Assembly: GCF_013385145.1 (NCBI RefSeq)
Contig: NZ_JABZEC010000004.1
Coordinates: forward strand, 124,001-188,000
Length of the DNA: 64,000 nucleotides
Source of the DNA: Bombilactobacillus apium
GTDB taxonomy: Bacteria; Bacillota; Bacilli; Lactobacillales; Lactobacillaceae
Direction: 5' to 3'
The first letter of the stretch is position 1. Each line of letters opens with the position of its first letter. The translations under genes and the position numbers were made by a program. Below the pieces are notes generated by a model. The model saw only the letters and a program-made list of their open reading frames with translations. It was not told the origin of the DNA and did no database searches. This document shows, in pieces, positions 37,110-46,715 of the stretch.

Positions 37110-37477
37110 TACTGCCTCGATTTTAAGAACTCGTTTAGACCCTGGTGCTGGCTTCCACCAATACTATTGATTCTTCCTAAAACTAAGGATAAACCAATTT
37201 GAAAGAGAACTGCCACAAAGAATAAGAAAACGAGTGTAAACCGATTCAGAATTGAGAAGTGATCATAATTGACAATGATTGTCATAACTGCTGCATAATA
37301 ACAAACTCCAAAGATGCGGCGATTCAATCCCCAAATAAAAGCAAACAGGAAAAATAAACTGGCTATTGATTGCGGTAAATTTAAGTCCATTGGAAAATTT
37401 GTAAGCTGATTCAAAATTAATAATAGTGCCCCTAACATAAAAGCTAATCCGAGAAAGGATCGGTTTCTTTTCTTCAT
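37109..37477 (-). CDS. small membrane protein, LiaF/DUF-type N-terminal partner
   Basis: A 122-residue protein with about four membrane segments (around 8-25, 38-56, 60-76, 82-105). The hydrophobic N-terminal domain followed in the same operon by a LiaF-like C-terminal part suggests a split LiaF-type sensor. It overlaps LytTR's end by four bases (ATGA) and has GGGGGA upstream. Exact family not certain. Confidence 0.55.
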   Translation of the reverse strand: MKKRNRSFLGLAFMLGALLLILNQLTNFPMDLNLPQSIASLFFLFAFIWGLNRRIFGVCYYAAVMTIIVNYDHFSILNRFTLVFLFFVAVLFQIGLSLVLGRINSIGGSQHQGLNEFLKSRQ

Positions 37478-37767
37478 AAACTTGATCCCCCTGTTAAGTA
37501 TTGTCTTAGTTGTTGGTAATATTTGCGCGAAACGTAAACTTGTTTGGCGGTTTCTTGAAAAGTAATCCGCGTACTGGAAACTGTATACTCAATACCATAG
37601 ATCGCATTCAAATTAAGAATTGTTGATTTTGAAATGCACATGAAAGATCGAGGCAGTAATTGTTCCAATTCATATAGATGCAAGCGGGTTTGATAGATCT
37701 CATGCTGAGTATGGGCCTGCACTTGCCGATTATCGGTTTCAAAAAAGAGAAATTGGGTCATTGCCAA
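37474..37767 (-). CDS. LytTR-type DNA-binding protein, N-terminally short
   Basis: About 97 residues that are almost entirely a LytTR DNA-binding domain: FLFFETDNRQVQAHT, then LHLYELEQLLPRSF, CISKSTILNLNAIYGIEY and QVYVSRKYYQQLRQYL. Related lactobacillus proteins are about 145 residues, with some 40 more at the N-terminus. An in-frame TAG upstream and no visible RBS indicate truncation. The open frame begins at 37767 (TTG); the first ATG is at 37761. It probably regulated the LiaF-like genes. Confidence 0.65.
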   Translation of the reverse strand: MAMTQFLFFETDNRQVQAHTQHEIYQTRLHLYELEQLLPRSFMCISKSTILNLNAIYGIEYTVSSTRITFQETAKQVYVSRKYYQQLRQYLTGGSSL

Positions 37768-37966
37768 ATAGTATTCTTTTCCCGCATTATTCTACATTTT
37801 AATCAATGATTATTTTCTCCTCGGATGATCAAAGTTGGGGATCTTATGAAAGATATTGGCATAATTTTGCAGAAATATTTTTAGGTAGCAGCAATAGTTT
37901 TTCGTAATTTTGCCATGAAGCTTGAGCTTCTAAAATACCTCTAGAAACTGAATCTTTAGTGATAAA
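37768..37966. other. non-coding gap
   Basis: About 200 bases between the LytTR and amidotransferase genes. Apart from a possible remnant of the LytTR N-terminus (an AGGAG sequence near 37816), I see nothing in it. Confidence 0.5.
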
Positions 37967-38005
37967 AAAGCACTCTTTAATAGTGTTTAACTATTAGGAG
38001 CACTT
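37967..38005 (-). terminator. terminator after the amidotransferase pseudogene
   Basis: On the minus strand GTGCTCCTAATAG can pair with CTATTAAAGAGTGC around AAACA, followed by TTTTTTATCA. It reuses the CTATTAGGAGCA element seen at 29871-29914. Confidence 0.7.
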
Positions 38006-38026
38006 TAAAATTTTCGCATAGGTTTT

Positions 38027-38683
38027 TTATTGAGCAGTGATATAATCTAAGACCTGAAATAAGAATTGGCGGCCGGCCTCAGGAATCGGAGTTTGTAAAA
38101 TACTGGTCGCATCTTGCTGGAAAATTGAACCAGCGAAATAAGGGTAATCGTTGACGACCATTTCCCGGAGATTATCAGCTTGAAGTTCACAATGAAATTG
38201 GAAACCAGCTATCCGATGCTGCCAGACGAAAGTCTGATTGTCGAGAGCAGCGCTGGAAAAGAGTAAGGCTGCCTCAGCAGGTAAGTAGAACATTTCTTCA
38301 TGCCAATGTAAGGTCAAAAATTCTTCTGGTAAGTCAGGAATTAAGGGACTTTGCCGCTTAACTGGGGCCCAGCCAACTTCTTTGGCTGGAGCTTTTTGAA
38401 CCGGAAGGCCCATTGTTTTGGTGATTTGTTGCGCCTCGAAGCAAGCCCCAAAGGGGGTTTTTTTTGCATAAGGAGCTCTTGAATTAGCTCTCGTTCGGCG
38501 TGAATCCAGTCTAAATCATCATTGGGGCTCATCGGCCTGCCTAAGATGGCTAAGAAATCAGTCTCTTTAGCGCGGGGAAGATGGCCAAATTGATAGGGAT
38601 GGTAAATGTAAGGATCATAGTGGCGTGCATGAGCCCAGTTAAGAATGGTCCTGGGAAGTATGTTGGCGAATATTTAAACACAT
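38027..38683 (-). pseudogene. class I glutamine amidotransferase, multiply frameshifted
   Basis: The reading jumps between frames but together covers a type 1 GATase (GMP-synthase-like, often annotated with a Cys-His-Glu triad). It begins MCLNIRQHTSQ, continues in another frame as NWAHARHYDPYIYHPYQ, FLAILGRPMSPNDDLDWI and ERELIQELLMQKKPPLG, then shifts again across an A8/C5 run near 38460 to ACFEAQQITKTMGLP (catalytic Cys region) and finally AKEVGWAPVKRQS through VLDYITAQ. At least two frameshifts. It lies next to menA. Confidence 0.75.
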
Positions 38684-38705
38684 CAGTTCAGCTTCTTTTT
38701 GGATT

Positions 38706-39620
38706 TTAGAACCAAGCTTGCCAAAGTAATCCCAGACCAAAACTAATTACTTGGACGAAAGTAATCAAGAAGAGATTTTTAACGGCATAGATAAAAGTTT
38801 TGGTTTTAATTTGGGCGTGGAATAATTCCCGGGTATTGCGGTAAATGATCGGCAAGATCAGGAAAGTAAGGATGAAAGTCCACGGTAAAATGCCAACAAT
38901 CATTACACTCAAAAGTAAAAGGTAGCCGCCAATTAACAAGGCAGCGTAAAAATAGAGACTTTTGCGCACCCCGAGATAGCGAACGATGGTATGCCGTTTT
39001 AAATCTAAATCTTCTTGATAGTCGCAAATATTATTGGCCAGTAATAAGGAGCCAATGGCACAGGCGCTGAGTCCGGAAGCCCAAAGAATGGGACCGACGA
39101 ATTGCCAGTTAAAGGTGACTAACGAAGAAACATTAATGTAAACTGCAATCAGAAAAATCATGAAGCCCATCGTGAAACCGGAACAAAATTCCCCGACCGG
39201 CAGAGAATCGAGCGGATAGGGGCCGCCGGCATAGAGAAAGCCAATCGCGAAACAAAAGATTCCCAAAGCTAGGAGGATCCAACCGGTTCGACTAACCAAA
39301 ATGATCCCTAAAATAGCTGCTAGGAACATGAAACCGTAATTAAGCCAGGCAATTTTGTGAATATCGAGATGGTTGACCCCGATTACGTTAGTTTTTTCGC
39401 GAAATTCGGAATGGTGGGCCGCGTTTTGATAATCCCAATAATTATCGTTAATATCAACCGCCATATTAAATAAGAGCATGGCGATAAAAAAAATTATCGA
39501 GTTGAGGGCGTTCAGGTGCTGAAAATGATATTGAGCGTAAGCAATTCCTAGTAAACATGGGAAAATGCTGGCGGTTTTTGCTTTGATTTCAATTAATTCC
39601 AAAAAGACTTTCACATTCAA
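38706..39620 (-). CDS. menA: 1,4-dihydroxy-2-naphthoate polyprenyltransferase
   Basis: A UbiA-family membrane prenyltransferase that joins a polyprenyl chain to 1,4-dihydroxy-2-naphthoate, making demethylmenaquinone. The 304 residues show about eight or nine membrane segments, the first Asp-rich motif AVDINDNYWDYQ and the second DYQEDLDLKRH. The start is TTG with GGAGG 12 bases upstream. Its product is the quinone needed between ndh and the bd oxidase. It is divergent from a polyprenyl diphosphate synthase, so this small region supplies both substrates. Confidence 0.88.
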   Translation of the reverse strand: MNVKVFLELIEIKAKTASIFPCLLGIAYAQYHFQHLNALNSIIFFIAMLLFNMAVDINDNYWDYQNAAHHSEFREKTNVIGVNHLDIHKIAWLNYGFMFLAAILGIILVSRTGWILLALGIFCFAIGFLYAGGPYPLDSLPVGEFCSGFTMGFMIFLIAVYINVSSLVTFNWQFVGPILWASGLSACAIGSLLLANNICDYQEDLDLKRHTIVRYLGVRKSLYFYAALLIGGYLLLLSVMIVGILPWTFILTFLILPIIYRNTRELFHAQIKTKTFIYAVKNLFLITFVQVISFGLGLLWQAWF

Positions 39621-39691
39621 TTTATCAAAAATCCTCCGCTATTTTTTGCTATACTTGTATTTGATTATAATACATGTAAAGGTGGCAAGCG

Positions 39692-40669
39692 ATGATTAAT
39701 CCGATTTGGAAGCCCTTTCCCAAAATTGAAGCCCAGTTACAAACAGTCCAAACGCTAATTTTAGAACAAATTCGGCCCTTACCGCAGCCGCTCGATGACT
39801 TAGTGCGACAACAAGTTTTAAGTGGTGGCAAGATGTTACGTCCGGCCTGCTTATTGTTATTTAGCCAATTGGGTCCGGATCGTGATTCGCCTCAAATTCT
39901 CCCGGCGGCGGCCGCAATTGAAATTTTACACCTAGCAACTTTGATTCATGATGATGTAATTGATGATGCTGACTTACGCCGCCACGTTCCCACAATTCAA
40001 CGGCGCTTAGGTGATCGGAATGCTATTTATGCGGGAGATTATTTAATGACGGCCTATTTTAGTTTAATTGGTCAAGTAGCTCAAAACCGGGAACAAATTT
40101 TACTTAATGCTCAGGGGATGCGCAAGATTTTATTGGGCGAATTAGATCAACTCCAGATTAATCGCAATCTTGACGCCACTGTCAAAATGTACTTACACGA
40201 AGTGAGTGGGAAGACAGCGCAATTACTGGAATTAAGTGCGCAATTCGGGGCTCAATTAGGGCACGCCGAAGCTCGGTTGATCCATCATGCGCGTTTTATT
40301 GGGCATAATCTGGGAATGGCTTTTCAAATTGAAGATGATATTTTGGATTATCGTGGTCAATGGCAGGTCGGAAAACCCCATCTGGAAGATTTAAAAAATG
40401 GGGTCTACACGATTCCCTTAATCTATGCTTTACAAGCTGATCAAGATCAAAGTTTACACAATTTCTTGCAGGAACATCCCGACTTGACCAGCCAAGAGTG
40501 TCAACAAGTAGCTCAATGGGTTGAAGATTTGGGCGGATTGACCGCTGCCCAGGAGTTAGCCTTCAAGTATACGCAAAAGGCGCAAGTCTTAATTCAAGAT
40601 TTGCCCCAGGGACGGATTCGCCAAGAGTTAGCTTATTTGACCCGGAAGTTGTTGAAACGCCAACAATAA
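39692..40669 (+). CDS. polyprenyl (heptaprenyl/nonaprenyl-type) diphosphate synthase
   Basis: A trans-isoprenyl diphosphate synthase giving the side chain of menaquinone. The 325 residues contain the first Asp-rich motif LIHDDVIDDADLRR and the second FQIEDDILDY, with GGKMLRPACLL before them. The chain length cannot be set from sequence. It starts at ATG with AAAGGTGG upstream and lies back-to-back with menA. The family includes HepT/IspB-like enzymes. Confidence 0.9.
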   Translation: MINPIWKPFPKIEAQLQTVQTLILEQIRPLPQPLDDLVRQQVLSGGKMLRPACLLLFSQLGPDRDSPQILPAAAAIEILHLATLIHDDVIDDADLRRHVPTIQRRLGDRNAIYAGDYLMTAYFSLIGQVAQNREQILLNAQGMRKILLGELDQLQINRNLDATVKMYLHEVSGKTAQLLELSAQFGAQLGHAEARLIHHARFIGHNLGMAFQIEDDILDYRGQWQVGKPHLEDLKNGVYTIPLIYALQADQDQSLHNFLQEHPDLTSQECQQVAQWVEDLGGLTAAQELAFKYTQKAQVLIQDLPQGRIRQELAYLTRKLLKRQQ

Positions 40670-40678
40670 ATGAAATCT

Positions 40679-40713
40679 AAAAAACGCCGAGATAATTTTC
40701 TCGACGTTTTTTT
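40679..40713 (+). terminator. terminator after the prenyl synthase gene
   Basis: AAAACG-CCGAGA pairs with TCTCG-ACGTTTT (one bulged base) around TAATTT, ending in seven T residues. Confidence 0.75.
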
Positions 40714-40732
40714 GTTATTCCGACCTTTTATC

Positions 40733-42472
40733 TTAGGTGAGATTCTCTGGAAGACCTTGATCCATTTGGTAGAGCGTCTGGAAGTGCTGATTAGTACGCA
40801 TTAATTCTTGGGGACTACCGGCCATTTCAACTTGGCCGTGCTGCCAGAAAATAACTTGGTCGACATGTTTAACTCCTTGGAGATGATGAGTGACCCAAAT
40901 AATCGTCTTATCAGCTAAAACTTCGAAAATAGTTTGCAGTAAGGCATTTTCGGTAATTGCATCTAAGCCGACAGTGGGTTCGTCCAATAAGACAATAGGC
41001 GCATCCCGAAGTAAGATCCGGGCCAAAGCGATCCGTTGCCTTTCCCCCCCCGAAAAACGCGCCCCAGCTTCCTGAACGTAAGTGTCGTAGCCTTGCGGGA
41101 GGGCTTCAATGGTCTGGTCGAGGCGGACCGCTTTCAGGGCCGCTTTCACTGCCGCATCCGATTGAGCTTCATTTCCTAGGCGAACATTATTCAAAATGGA
41201 AGTGTTGAATAAGAAGGGTTTTTGGTTTAAAAAGGAAAAAAGGGGTTCGGAGTTTTCTTGTAATTGGCGGACATTGATCCCATTTAATTCAACTTGGCCG
41301 CGTTGGGGGACGAGATCCCCGTTGATTAATTGCAGAATTGTTGTTTTCCCACTGCCACTGGGACCAATCAAGGCTAATTTTTCTCCGCGATGAATTGTTT
41401 GAGAGAAGTTGTGGACCAAAGTGGGGGTATCAGTCCCGTATTCAAATTCTAGATTACTTAATTCCAAGGTCTGAAAGTCAGCTACCGCTAACTGTTTTTG
41501 GGCTGGTAAAGTGAGAGCAGTTGGCTGGAGATTATTTAAGCGCCGCACGGAATCTTGATAAGCGGGGTATTCTTCAAAACCTTGGCTAATAGCGACAATC
41601 GTTTCTCCGACCGGTGCCAGGGCGAGGACAAAAGCCGCAGTGTAATTGGCGGCTTCGGTATTTTGGGTGAAGTAAAGGTTGGTAAAAACCAACAAAACTA
41701 GATAAATAATTCCTAAACCAATCTGTAAAGCCCAATCACGTTGCCAGCGAAACTGGCGGCTGCTTAATTTAGAAGTATTAAGTTCTTGAACTGTCTTTTG
41801 GGTGGCAGTTTGAAAGTCTTTCTTTCGTCCCGAAAGCAGCCAGTCATTAGCGCCCAAAATATTATCAGTAAGATTAGTGTAGAGTTGATCTTTAAATTGT
41901 TTTTGCTGGGTTCGGCGTCCAGCTTCGACCGCAGTCGATAATAAGGGCACTACTAAAGCTTCAAAGAGTAACAAGATTCCGACCAACAGACCAAATTGCC
42001 AACTGAAATAGCCAATTCCCAAGGTCACAATGACGACTAAGAGCAGACCGACAACCGTCGGGAAGACCGTGCGCAAATAGAGATTTTGTAAATGGGCAAT
42101 ATCTTCGGATAAGAGGCCCAGAAGATTGCCACTTTGGTATTTTTCTTCAAAAAAGGCGGCGTCTTGTTCGACAGTTTGATAAAGACGTGTCCGTAATTTA
42201 GAGGTTACTTTCAAGACCCAATTATGGCTGCGTAAACGTTCGATATACTTAAAAGTTGGCCGGCCAATTCCAAAGGCTCGAGTCATTAAAATTGCCGGGT
42301 AAATCATCAGAATATTATAGGGATGGGTCGCTGATTTGTCGATTGTATAACCCGAGGTGAACATTAAAGCGCCCCCACAAACGGTGGTCAAAACTCCGAG
42401 CAGCAAGACCGTCGCGAGGAGAAATTTATATTGTTTGAGATAGGGTTTCACCCAAGTATCTTGTTTCCACAT
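40733..42472 (-). CDS. cydC: thiol reductant ABC exporter CydC
   Basis: The second half of a heterodimeric ABC exporter needed for cytochrome bd maturation (glutathione/cysteine export in the family). The 579 residues have a six-TM exporter domain and an ATPase domain with Walker A GPSGSGKTTILQL near 365, signature FSGGERQRIALARI and Walker B IVLLDEPTVGLD, plus H-loop VTHHL. Its start overlaps the cydD stop by one base. Confidence 0.93.
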   Translation of the reverse strand: MWKQDTWVKPYLKQYKFLLATVLLLGVLTTVCGGALMFTSGYTIDKSATHPYNILMIYPAILMTRAFGIGRPTFKYIERLRSHNWVLKVTSKLRTRLYQTVEQDAAFFEEKYQSGNLLGLLSEDIAHLQNLYLRTVFPTVVGLLLVVIVTLGIGYFSWQFGLLVGILLLFEALVVPLLSTAVEAGRRTQQKQFKDQLYTNLTDNILGANDWLLSGRKKDFQTATQKTVQELNTSKLSSRQFRWQRDWALQIGLGIIYLVLLVFTNLYFTQNTEAANYTAAFVLALAPVGETIVAISQGFEEYPAYQDSVRRLNNLQPTALTLPAQKQLAVADFQTLELSNLEFEYGTDTPTLVHNFSQTIHRGEKLALIGPSGSGKTTILQLINGDLVPQRGQVELNGINVRQLQENSEPLFSFLNQKPFLFNTSILNNVRLGNEAQSDAAVKAALKAVRLDQTIEALPQGYDTYVQEAGARFSGGERQRIALARILLRDAPIVLLDEPTVGLDAITENALLQTIFEVLADKTIIWVTHHLQGVKHVDQVIFWQHGQVEMAGSPQELMRTNQHFQTLYQMDQGLPENLT

Positions 42473-44202
42473 TAGAAGTCACCTCGCATTTGCGTGATTA
42501 GGTCAAAGAAGGGACCTTGTTTTTCTTGCATCAAAGTCGCCCGCGGACCTTGAGTCACAATTTGACCGTGATCCATAACGATAATATAGTCCATCTGTTG
42601 GAGCCAGTGGAGACGATGAGTCGCAAAGAGAACTAAGTGTTGCTCCATTAGGGGCACTATACTTTGTTTCAAAGCATACTCAGTTTCAATATCTAAGTGA
42701 GCTGTGGGCTCATCAAAGATTAAGACCCGCCGTTCTTGGGCGAGAAAAGCGCGGGCCAGCATAATTCTTTGGGCTTGGCCGCCAGAAATTCCCCGTCCCC
42801 CTTCGCCGACGACAGTTTCTAATCCTTGGGGAAGGCTGGCTAAGAAGGTTTTCAAACCGGCTTGGGCAGCAGCTTGTGCGACTGCTTGTTCGGAAGCTTG
42901 GGGTTCATAGAAGCGGATATTATCGGCAATTGTTGCTCGGAAAAGATAAGGATTTTGCGGTAAATAAGCGAATTGTTTTTGCCACTCTTCTTGGGCGAGA
43001 TGGTCCAAAGAATGGCCGTTTAACTTAATGCTGCCCCCTTGGGGAACTAAAAAACCGCTCAGAGTTTGGAGGAGGGTCGATTTACCGGCCCCCGAAGGAC
43101 CAATAATTCCGACATGTTGAAAGCCGTGTAAAGAAAAAGTTAAATCCTGTAAGTTAGCTGAGGCAGTCCGGGGGTCATATTGAAAATTGAGATTTTTAAT
43201 TTCTAATTGGCTGTCAGCTTGCCAGGGGCTCGCCGGTAATTGTTGGCGATTAGTAATCGTTGGAAGATGAAGCAGTTCCATAATTTGAGTAAAGGCATTT
43301 TTACCATTAAGGGTGGCGTGATAATCTCCCGCGAAGTCGCGCAGCGGTAAGAAATATTCCGGTGCCAGAATTAAGGTAACTAACGCCGGATAGAGGGGGA
43401 GGGAACCTTTCATCAGAGCCAATCCCAGGAAAACCGCCAATAAAGCGATGGAGAGGGTTGTGAACCAATCCAAGGCGAAAGTCGAGAGAATGGCAATCCG
43501 TAAAGTACTCATGGTTTTTTGCCGATACTTCTCACTAACTTGATAAATGTTTTTGGTATAGCGTTTGCTGAGGCCCAACATTTTAAGAGTCGTCAGACCC
43601 CTTAGAGCATCTAAGAAATGGTTGGATAAAACCACATATTCCGCATATTGGGAATCTGCTTTCGCTTGAGCAGCATAGCCGAGAATAATCATAAATAGGA
43701 TAATTACCGGAAAGACCAGAATTAAAATAATCCCTGAAGTTACATCTTGAAAGAAAACGTAGACTAAAATCACCCACGGAATAATCATCATATTCATAAA
43801 TTTCGATAAAATCAGATTAAGATAATTATCGACTTCGTCTAAACCATCTAAGGCCACGGTTACTAAATTCCCGGTTCCTTGACTAGCAGCTAATTGAGCC
43901 CCATTAGTGTAAATCTGGTCCAGTAATTGTTGCCGCAAGTTCTCGCTGGTTTGAGTCGCAAAGCGATCTAAAAGGCGACTTTTGATCCAAGTTAGACCGT
44001 GACGCAAAGCCAAAGCGATAAAGAAGGCAAACATTGGTCCAAGTAAAGTGGCCAGTGGTTGGCGTTTCCAAGAATTGACGAGAGCGGTGGTTAAGAAGCT
44101 AGCTTGGAGTAAAATCATAAAAGCTTGCAGGAGGGTTAATCCTGCAAGCAATTTAAAGAGTGATTTTACACCTGGTAATTGAAACAGGCGTTTATCAATC
44201 AT
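42472..44202 (-). CDS. cydD: thiol reductant ABC exporter CydD
   Basis: The other half of the exporter, 576 residues, with six membrane segments and an ATPase domain: Walker A GPSGAGKSTLLQTLSG, signature ISGGQAQRIMLARA and Walker B LIFDEPTAHLD. It begins three bases after the cydB stop, so the order is cydA-cydB-cydD-cydC, as in many Firmicutes. Confidence 0.93.
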   Translation of the reverse strand: MIDKRLFQLPGVKSLFKLLAGLTLLQAFMILLQASFLTTALVNSWKRQPLATLLGPMFAFFIALALRHGLTWIKSRLLDRFATQTSENLRQQLLDQIYTNGAQLAASQGTGNLVTVALDGLDEVDNYLNLILSKFMNMMIIPWVILVYVFFQDVTSGIILILVFPVIILFMIILGYAAQAKADSQYAEYVVLSNHFLDALRGLTTLKMLGLSKRYTKNIYQVSEKYRQKTMSTLRIAILSTFALDWFTTLSIALLAVFLGLALMKGSLPLYPALVTLILAPEYFLPLRDFAGDYHATLNGKNAFTQIMELLHLPTITNRQQLPASPWQADSQLEIKNLNFQYDPRTASANLQDLTFSLHGFQHVGIIGPSGAGKSTLLQTLSGFLVPQGGSIKLNGHSLDHLAQEEWQKQFAYLPQNPYLFRATIADNIRFYEPQASEQAVAQAAAQAGLKTFLASLPQGLETVVGEGGRGISGGQAQRIMLARAFLAQERRVLIFDEPTAHLDIETEYALKQSIVPLMEQHLVLFATHRLHWLQQMDYIIVMDHGQIVTQGPRATLMQEKQGPFFDLITQMRGDF

Positions 44203-44205
44203 AGT

Positions 44206-45219
44206 TTATTCTACAACTTTCTTATCTGACGGTACTCGGTGAGCAAAAATGACGTAGGACCAGATGAAGTAAATTAGGACAATTGGCAGTAAAACACAAA
44301 CCACAATGGTCATAATTTGTAAGGCCATCGGTGAAGAAGCGGCATCTTTGATGAGAATATTGTGGGCAGGATTAGTCGCAATCATCACCCGTGGGAAGAG
44401 ACCGTTAAAAATCAAAATTACCACAAAGGCGAGGGAGAGACCGCTCCCCAGTAAACTGGAAATTTCGCGATCTTGGTAGACTCCCCAAGCTCCGACAAGG
44501 GACATAACCACGATTAATAAGGTAATAATCGTGCTGGAAATTGGTTTAGCCGTGAAGAAATCGGTTTGGAAAATAACCAAAAGGGCAAAAACTACTTCGC
44601 CAACAAAGAGAACCGGATATAAAATTCGATTTAACTTTTGGGCCCGTTCCCGTAAGATCCCTGTGGTTGTTAGCCGCGTGTAATTGAGACCATGAATCAC
44701 GGACATCAAAACTCCGGCAACCCCACCGACAATTGATAACCAATTGACGAAGTCAAAGAACATCAATTGTCCGTCGCCATTGGCATCAAGAGGTACTCCT
44801 TGAATCATACTGAAGAAAATCATGCAGAGAATGAAGGGAGCAAAGAAACTCCCGAAGACGAACATGTTGTACCAAAAGTGCCGGCCTTTTTGAGTCTCAG
44901 CATGACCGGCAAACTCAAAAGAAACTCCTCGAAGAATCAAGCCGGTTAAGACTAATAAGAACATAATATAGTAACTGGAAAATAGACTAGCATACCACAG
45001 GGGGAAGGAAGCAAACATCGCCCCCCCGGCGGTTACCAACCAAGTTTCATTAACGACCCAGTGGGGACCAATAATGTGTAACATGGTGTCTTTTTCTGCG
45101 TCAGTGCGGGCAATAATCCCTGACGCCATACCGACCCCGAAGTCGAAACCTTCCAGAAAGAAGAAGCCGACAAAGAGAACACAAATTAAAAGGAACCAAA
45201 CTAGTTGTAAAGTAGTCAT
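44206..45219 (-). CDS. cydB: cytochrome bd ubiquinol/menaquinol oxidase subunit II
   Basis: The second subunit of the bd-type terminal oxidase. The 337 residues have eight or more membrane segments and the family start WFLLICVLFVGFFFLEGFDFG, GPHWVVNETWLV, and the segment SFEFAGHAETQK. It overlaps cydA by one base. With cydA it reduces O2 using menaquinol in a heme-dependent reaction. Confidence 0.95.
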   Translation of the reverse strand: MTTLQLVWFLLICVLFVGFFFLEGFDFGVGMASGIIARTDAEKDTMLHIIGPHWVVNETWLVTAGGAMFASFPLWYASLFSSYYIMFLLVLTGLILRGVSFEFAGHAETQKGRHFWYNMFVFGSFFAPFILCMIFFSMIQGVPLDANGDGQLMFFDFVNWLSIVGGVAGVLMSVIHGLNYTRLTTTGILRERAQKLNRILYPVLFVGEVVFALLVIFQTDFFTAKPISSTIITLLIVVMSLVGAWGVYQDREISSLLGSGLSLAFVVILIFNGLFPRVMIATNPAHNILIKDAASSPMALQIMTIVVCVLLPIVLIYFIWSYVIFAHRVPSDKKVVE

Positions 45220-46682
45220 TAGTTAAAAGCCTCCTTCATGAAGGGATCCGAACTAACGGGAGCCTTTTTAGGACCATCCAAAGAGTCTAAACCGTGGTGC
45301 AAGGTTTGCCGAGAATAGTAAACCATTATTCCCCCTAAGAGGGTGAATAATAAGAAGTACAAGATATTACTGAACCATAATTGTCCCGTAGTGGTTGCCG
45401 GCGAAACCGCATCGGCGATCGTGTACAAACCGTAAACAATCCAAGGATAACGTCCTAATTCAGTGACAAGCCAGCCACAAGTATTGGCGATAAATGGTAG
45501 CCAGATCATGAAACCTAAAATATACATAAACCAACTTTTATCGAGTAAAGTATCGTGCTTTTTGCGCGACCAGAAGAGGCCCAAGAGGGCGACTAGAACA
45601 AAGAGGGCGCCAAAACCAGCCATGAAGCGGAAACTCCAGAAAATGCTGGTTGTTGGGACATAGAAGTCTTTCAAATCGCGAATACTCTTACTGGAATTGT
45701 TATCGAACTTAGCTTTTAATTCTTTGTTGAGGGTATTCATCCCCTTAATCCCACCGTCGAATTTGTGGTAGGTCAAAAGGCTCAACATATAAGGAACGGC
45801 AATCTCGTGATCGACTTTATGATTCTTAGTATCAAAAGTAGCTACAATTTTCCAAGAAGCGGGTGAACCGGTATCTTGATACTCCCCTTCAGTAGCAGCG
45901 AATTTCATTGGTTGATCTTGAATAATTTGTTGAGTTTGGAAGTCGCCAGCAATGACCGTTCCTAAAGCGGCAACTAAACCAAACCATAAACCAAAGCGTA
46001 AGGAACGTTTAAAGAACTGGTGATCTTTTTGCTTCCGAATTAAGGCCCAAGCGCTCATTCCCGCAATCACAAAAGCAGCTGTTGTAAAGGCCCCCAAGAT
46101 CAAATGGGGGAAAACCCGCCATAACTGGGGATTGCCAATGATGTCCATGAAGTTGGTCATTTGAACCCGATGGGTGCTGCTGTTAATCGTGAAGCCAGTC
46201 GGATGCTGCATGAAACTATTGGCCGCTAAAATCCAGATGGCTGACAACATCGTGCCAATGGAAACTAACCAAATAAAGGCGGCATGAATTCCTGGTTTGA
46301 AGCGATCCCAAGTAAACATCCAAACGCCAATAAAGGTGGACTCCAAAAAGAAAGCCAGTAAAGCTTCAATCGCTAAGGGGGCGCCAAAAATATCGCCCAT
46401 AAAACGAGAATAATTCGACCAGTTCATTCCAAATTGAAACTCTTGGATTAAACCGGTGACAATCCCCACCGCAAAACTAAGTAAAAAAATCTTCCCCCAA
46501 AATTGTGCCATTTTCTTAAAGATTTCATCTTTTTTGATGGCATAGAGAGTTTCCATAATTGCCACCAGAAAACCCATACCAATAGAAAATGGGACAAAGA
46601 AGAAATGGAAAATAGTGGTCATCGCAAATTGAAATCGCGCTAGCGATAACAAAGATACCCCTATTGTTAACATTTCTTTCAC
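45219..46682 (-). CDS. cydA: cytochrome bd oxidase subunit I
   Basis: The heme-carrying subunit that oxidises quinol. The 487 residues begin LLSLARFQFAMTTIFHFFFV, with the conserved His near residue 25 that ligates heme b595/d; GRYPWIVYGLYT and LLALFLES-like segments (ALLAFFLESTFIGVWMF) support the call. RBS AAGGAGTG. Promoter and a nine-base inverted repeat are found upstream. Activity in lactobacilli usually requires external heme. Confidence 0.95.
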   Translation of the reverse strand: MKEMLTIGVSLLSLARFQFAMTTIFHFFFVPFSIGMGFLVAIMETLYAIKKDEIFKKMAQFWGKIFLLSFAVGIVTGLIQEFQFGMNWSNYSRFMGDIFGAPLAIEALLAFFLESTFIGVWMFTWDRFKPGIHAAFIWLVSIGTMLSAIWILAANSFMQHPTGFTINSSTHRVQMTNFMDIIGNPQLWRVFPHLILGAFTTAAFVIAGMSAWALIRKQKDHQFFKRSLRFGLWFGLVAALGTVIAGDFQTQQIIQDQPMKFAATEGEYQDTGSPASWKIVATFDTKNHKVDHEIAVPYMLSLLTYHKFDGGIKGMNTLNKELKAKFDNNSSKSIRDLKDFYVPTTSIFWSFRFMAGFGALFVLVALLGLFWSRKKHDTLLDKSWFMYILGFMIWLPFIANTCGWLVTELGRYPWIVYGLYTIADAVSPATTTGQLWFSNILYFLLFTLLGGIMVYYSRQTLHHGLDSLDGPKKAPVSSDPFMKEAFN

Positions 46683-46715
46683 ACTCCTTCAATTAACTAA
46701 TATCTATCCAACACC

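Noticed and set aside
38455-38475. Phase-variable A8 tract in the amidotransferase
   Set aside because: A second frameshift elsewhere in the gene means that slippage at this tract alone could not restore it.
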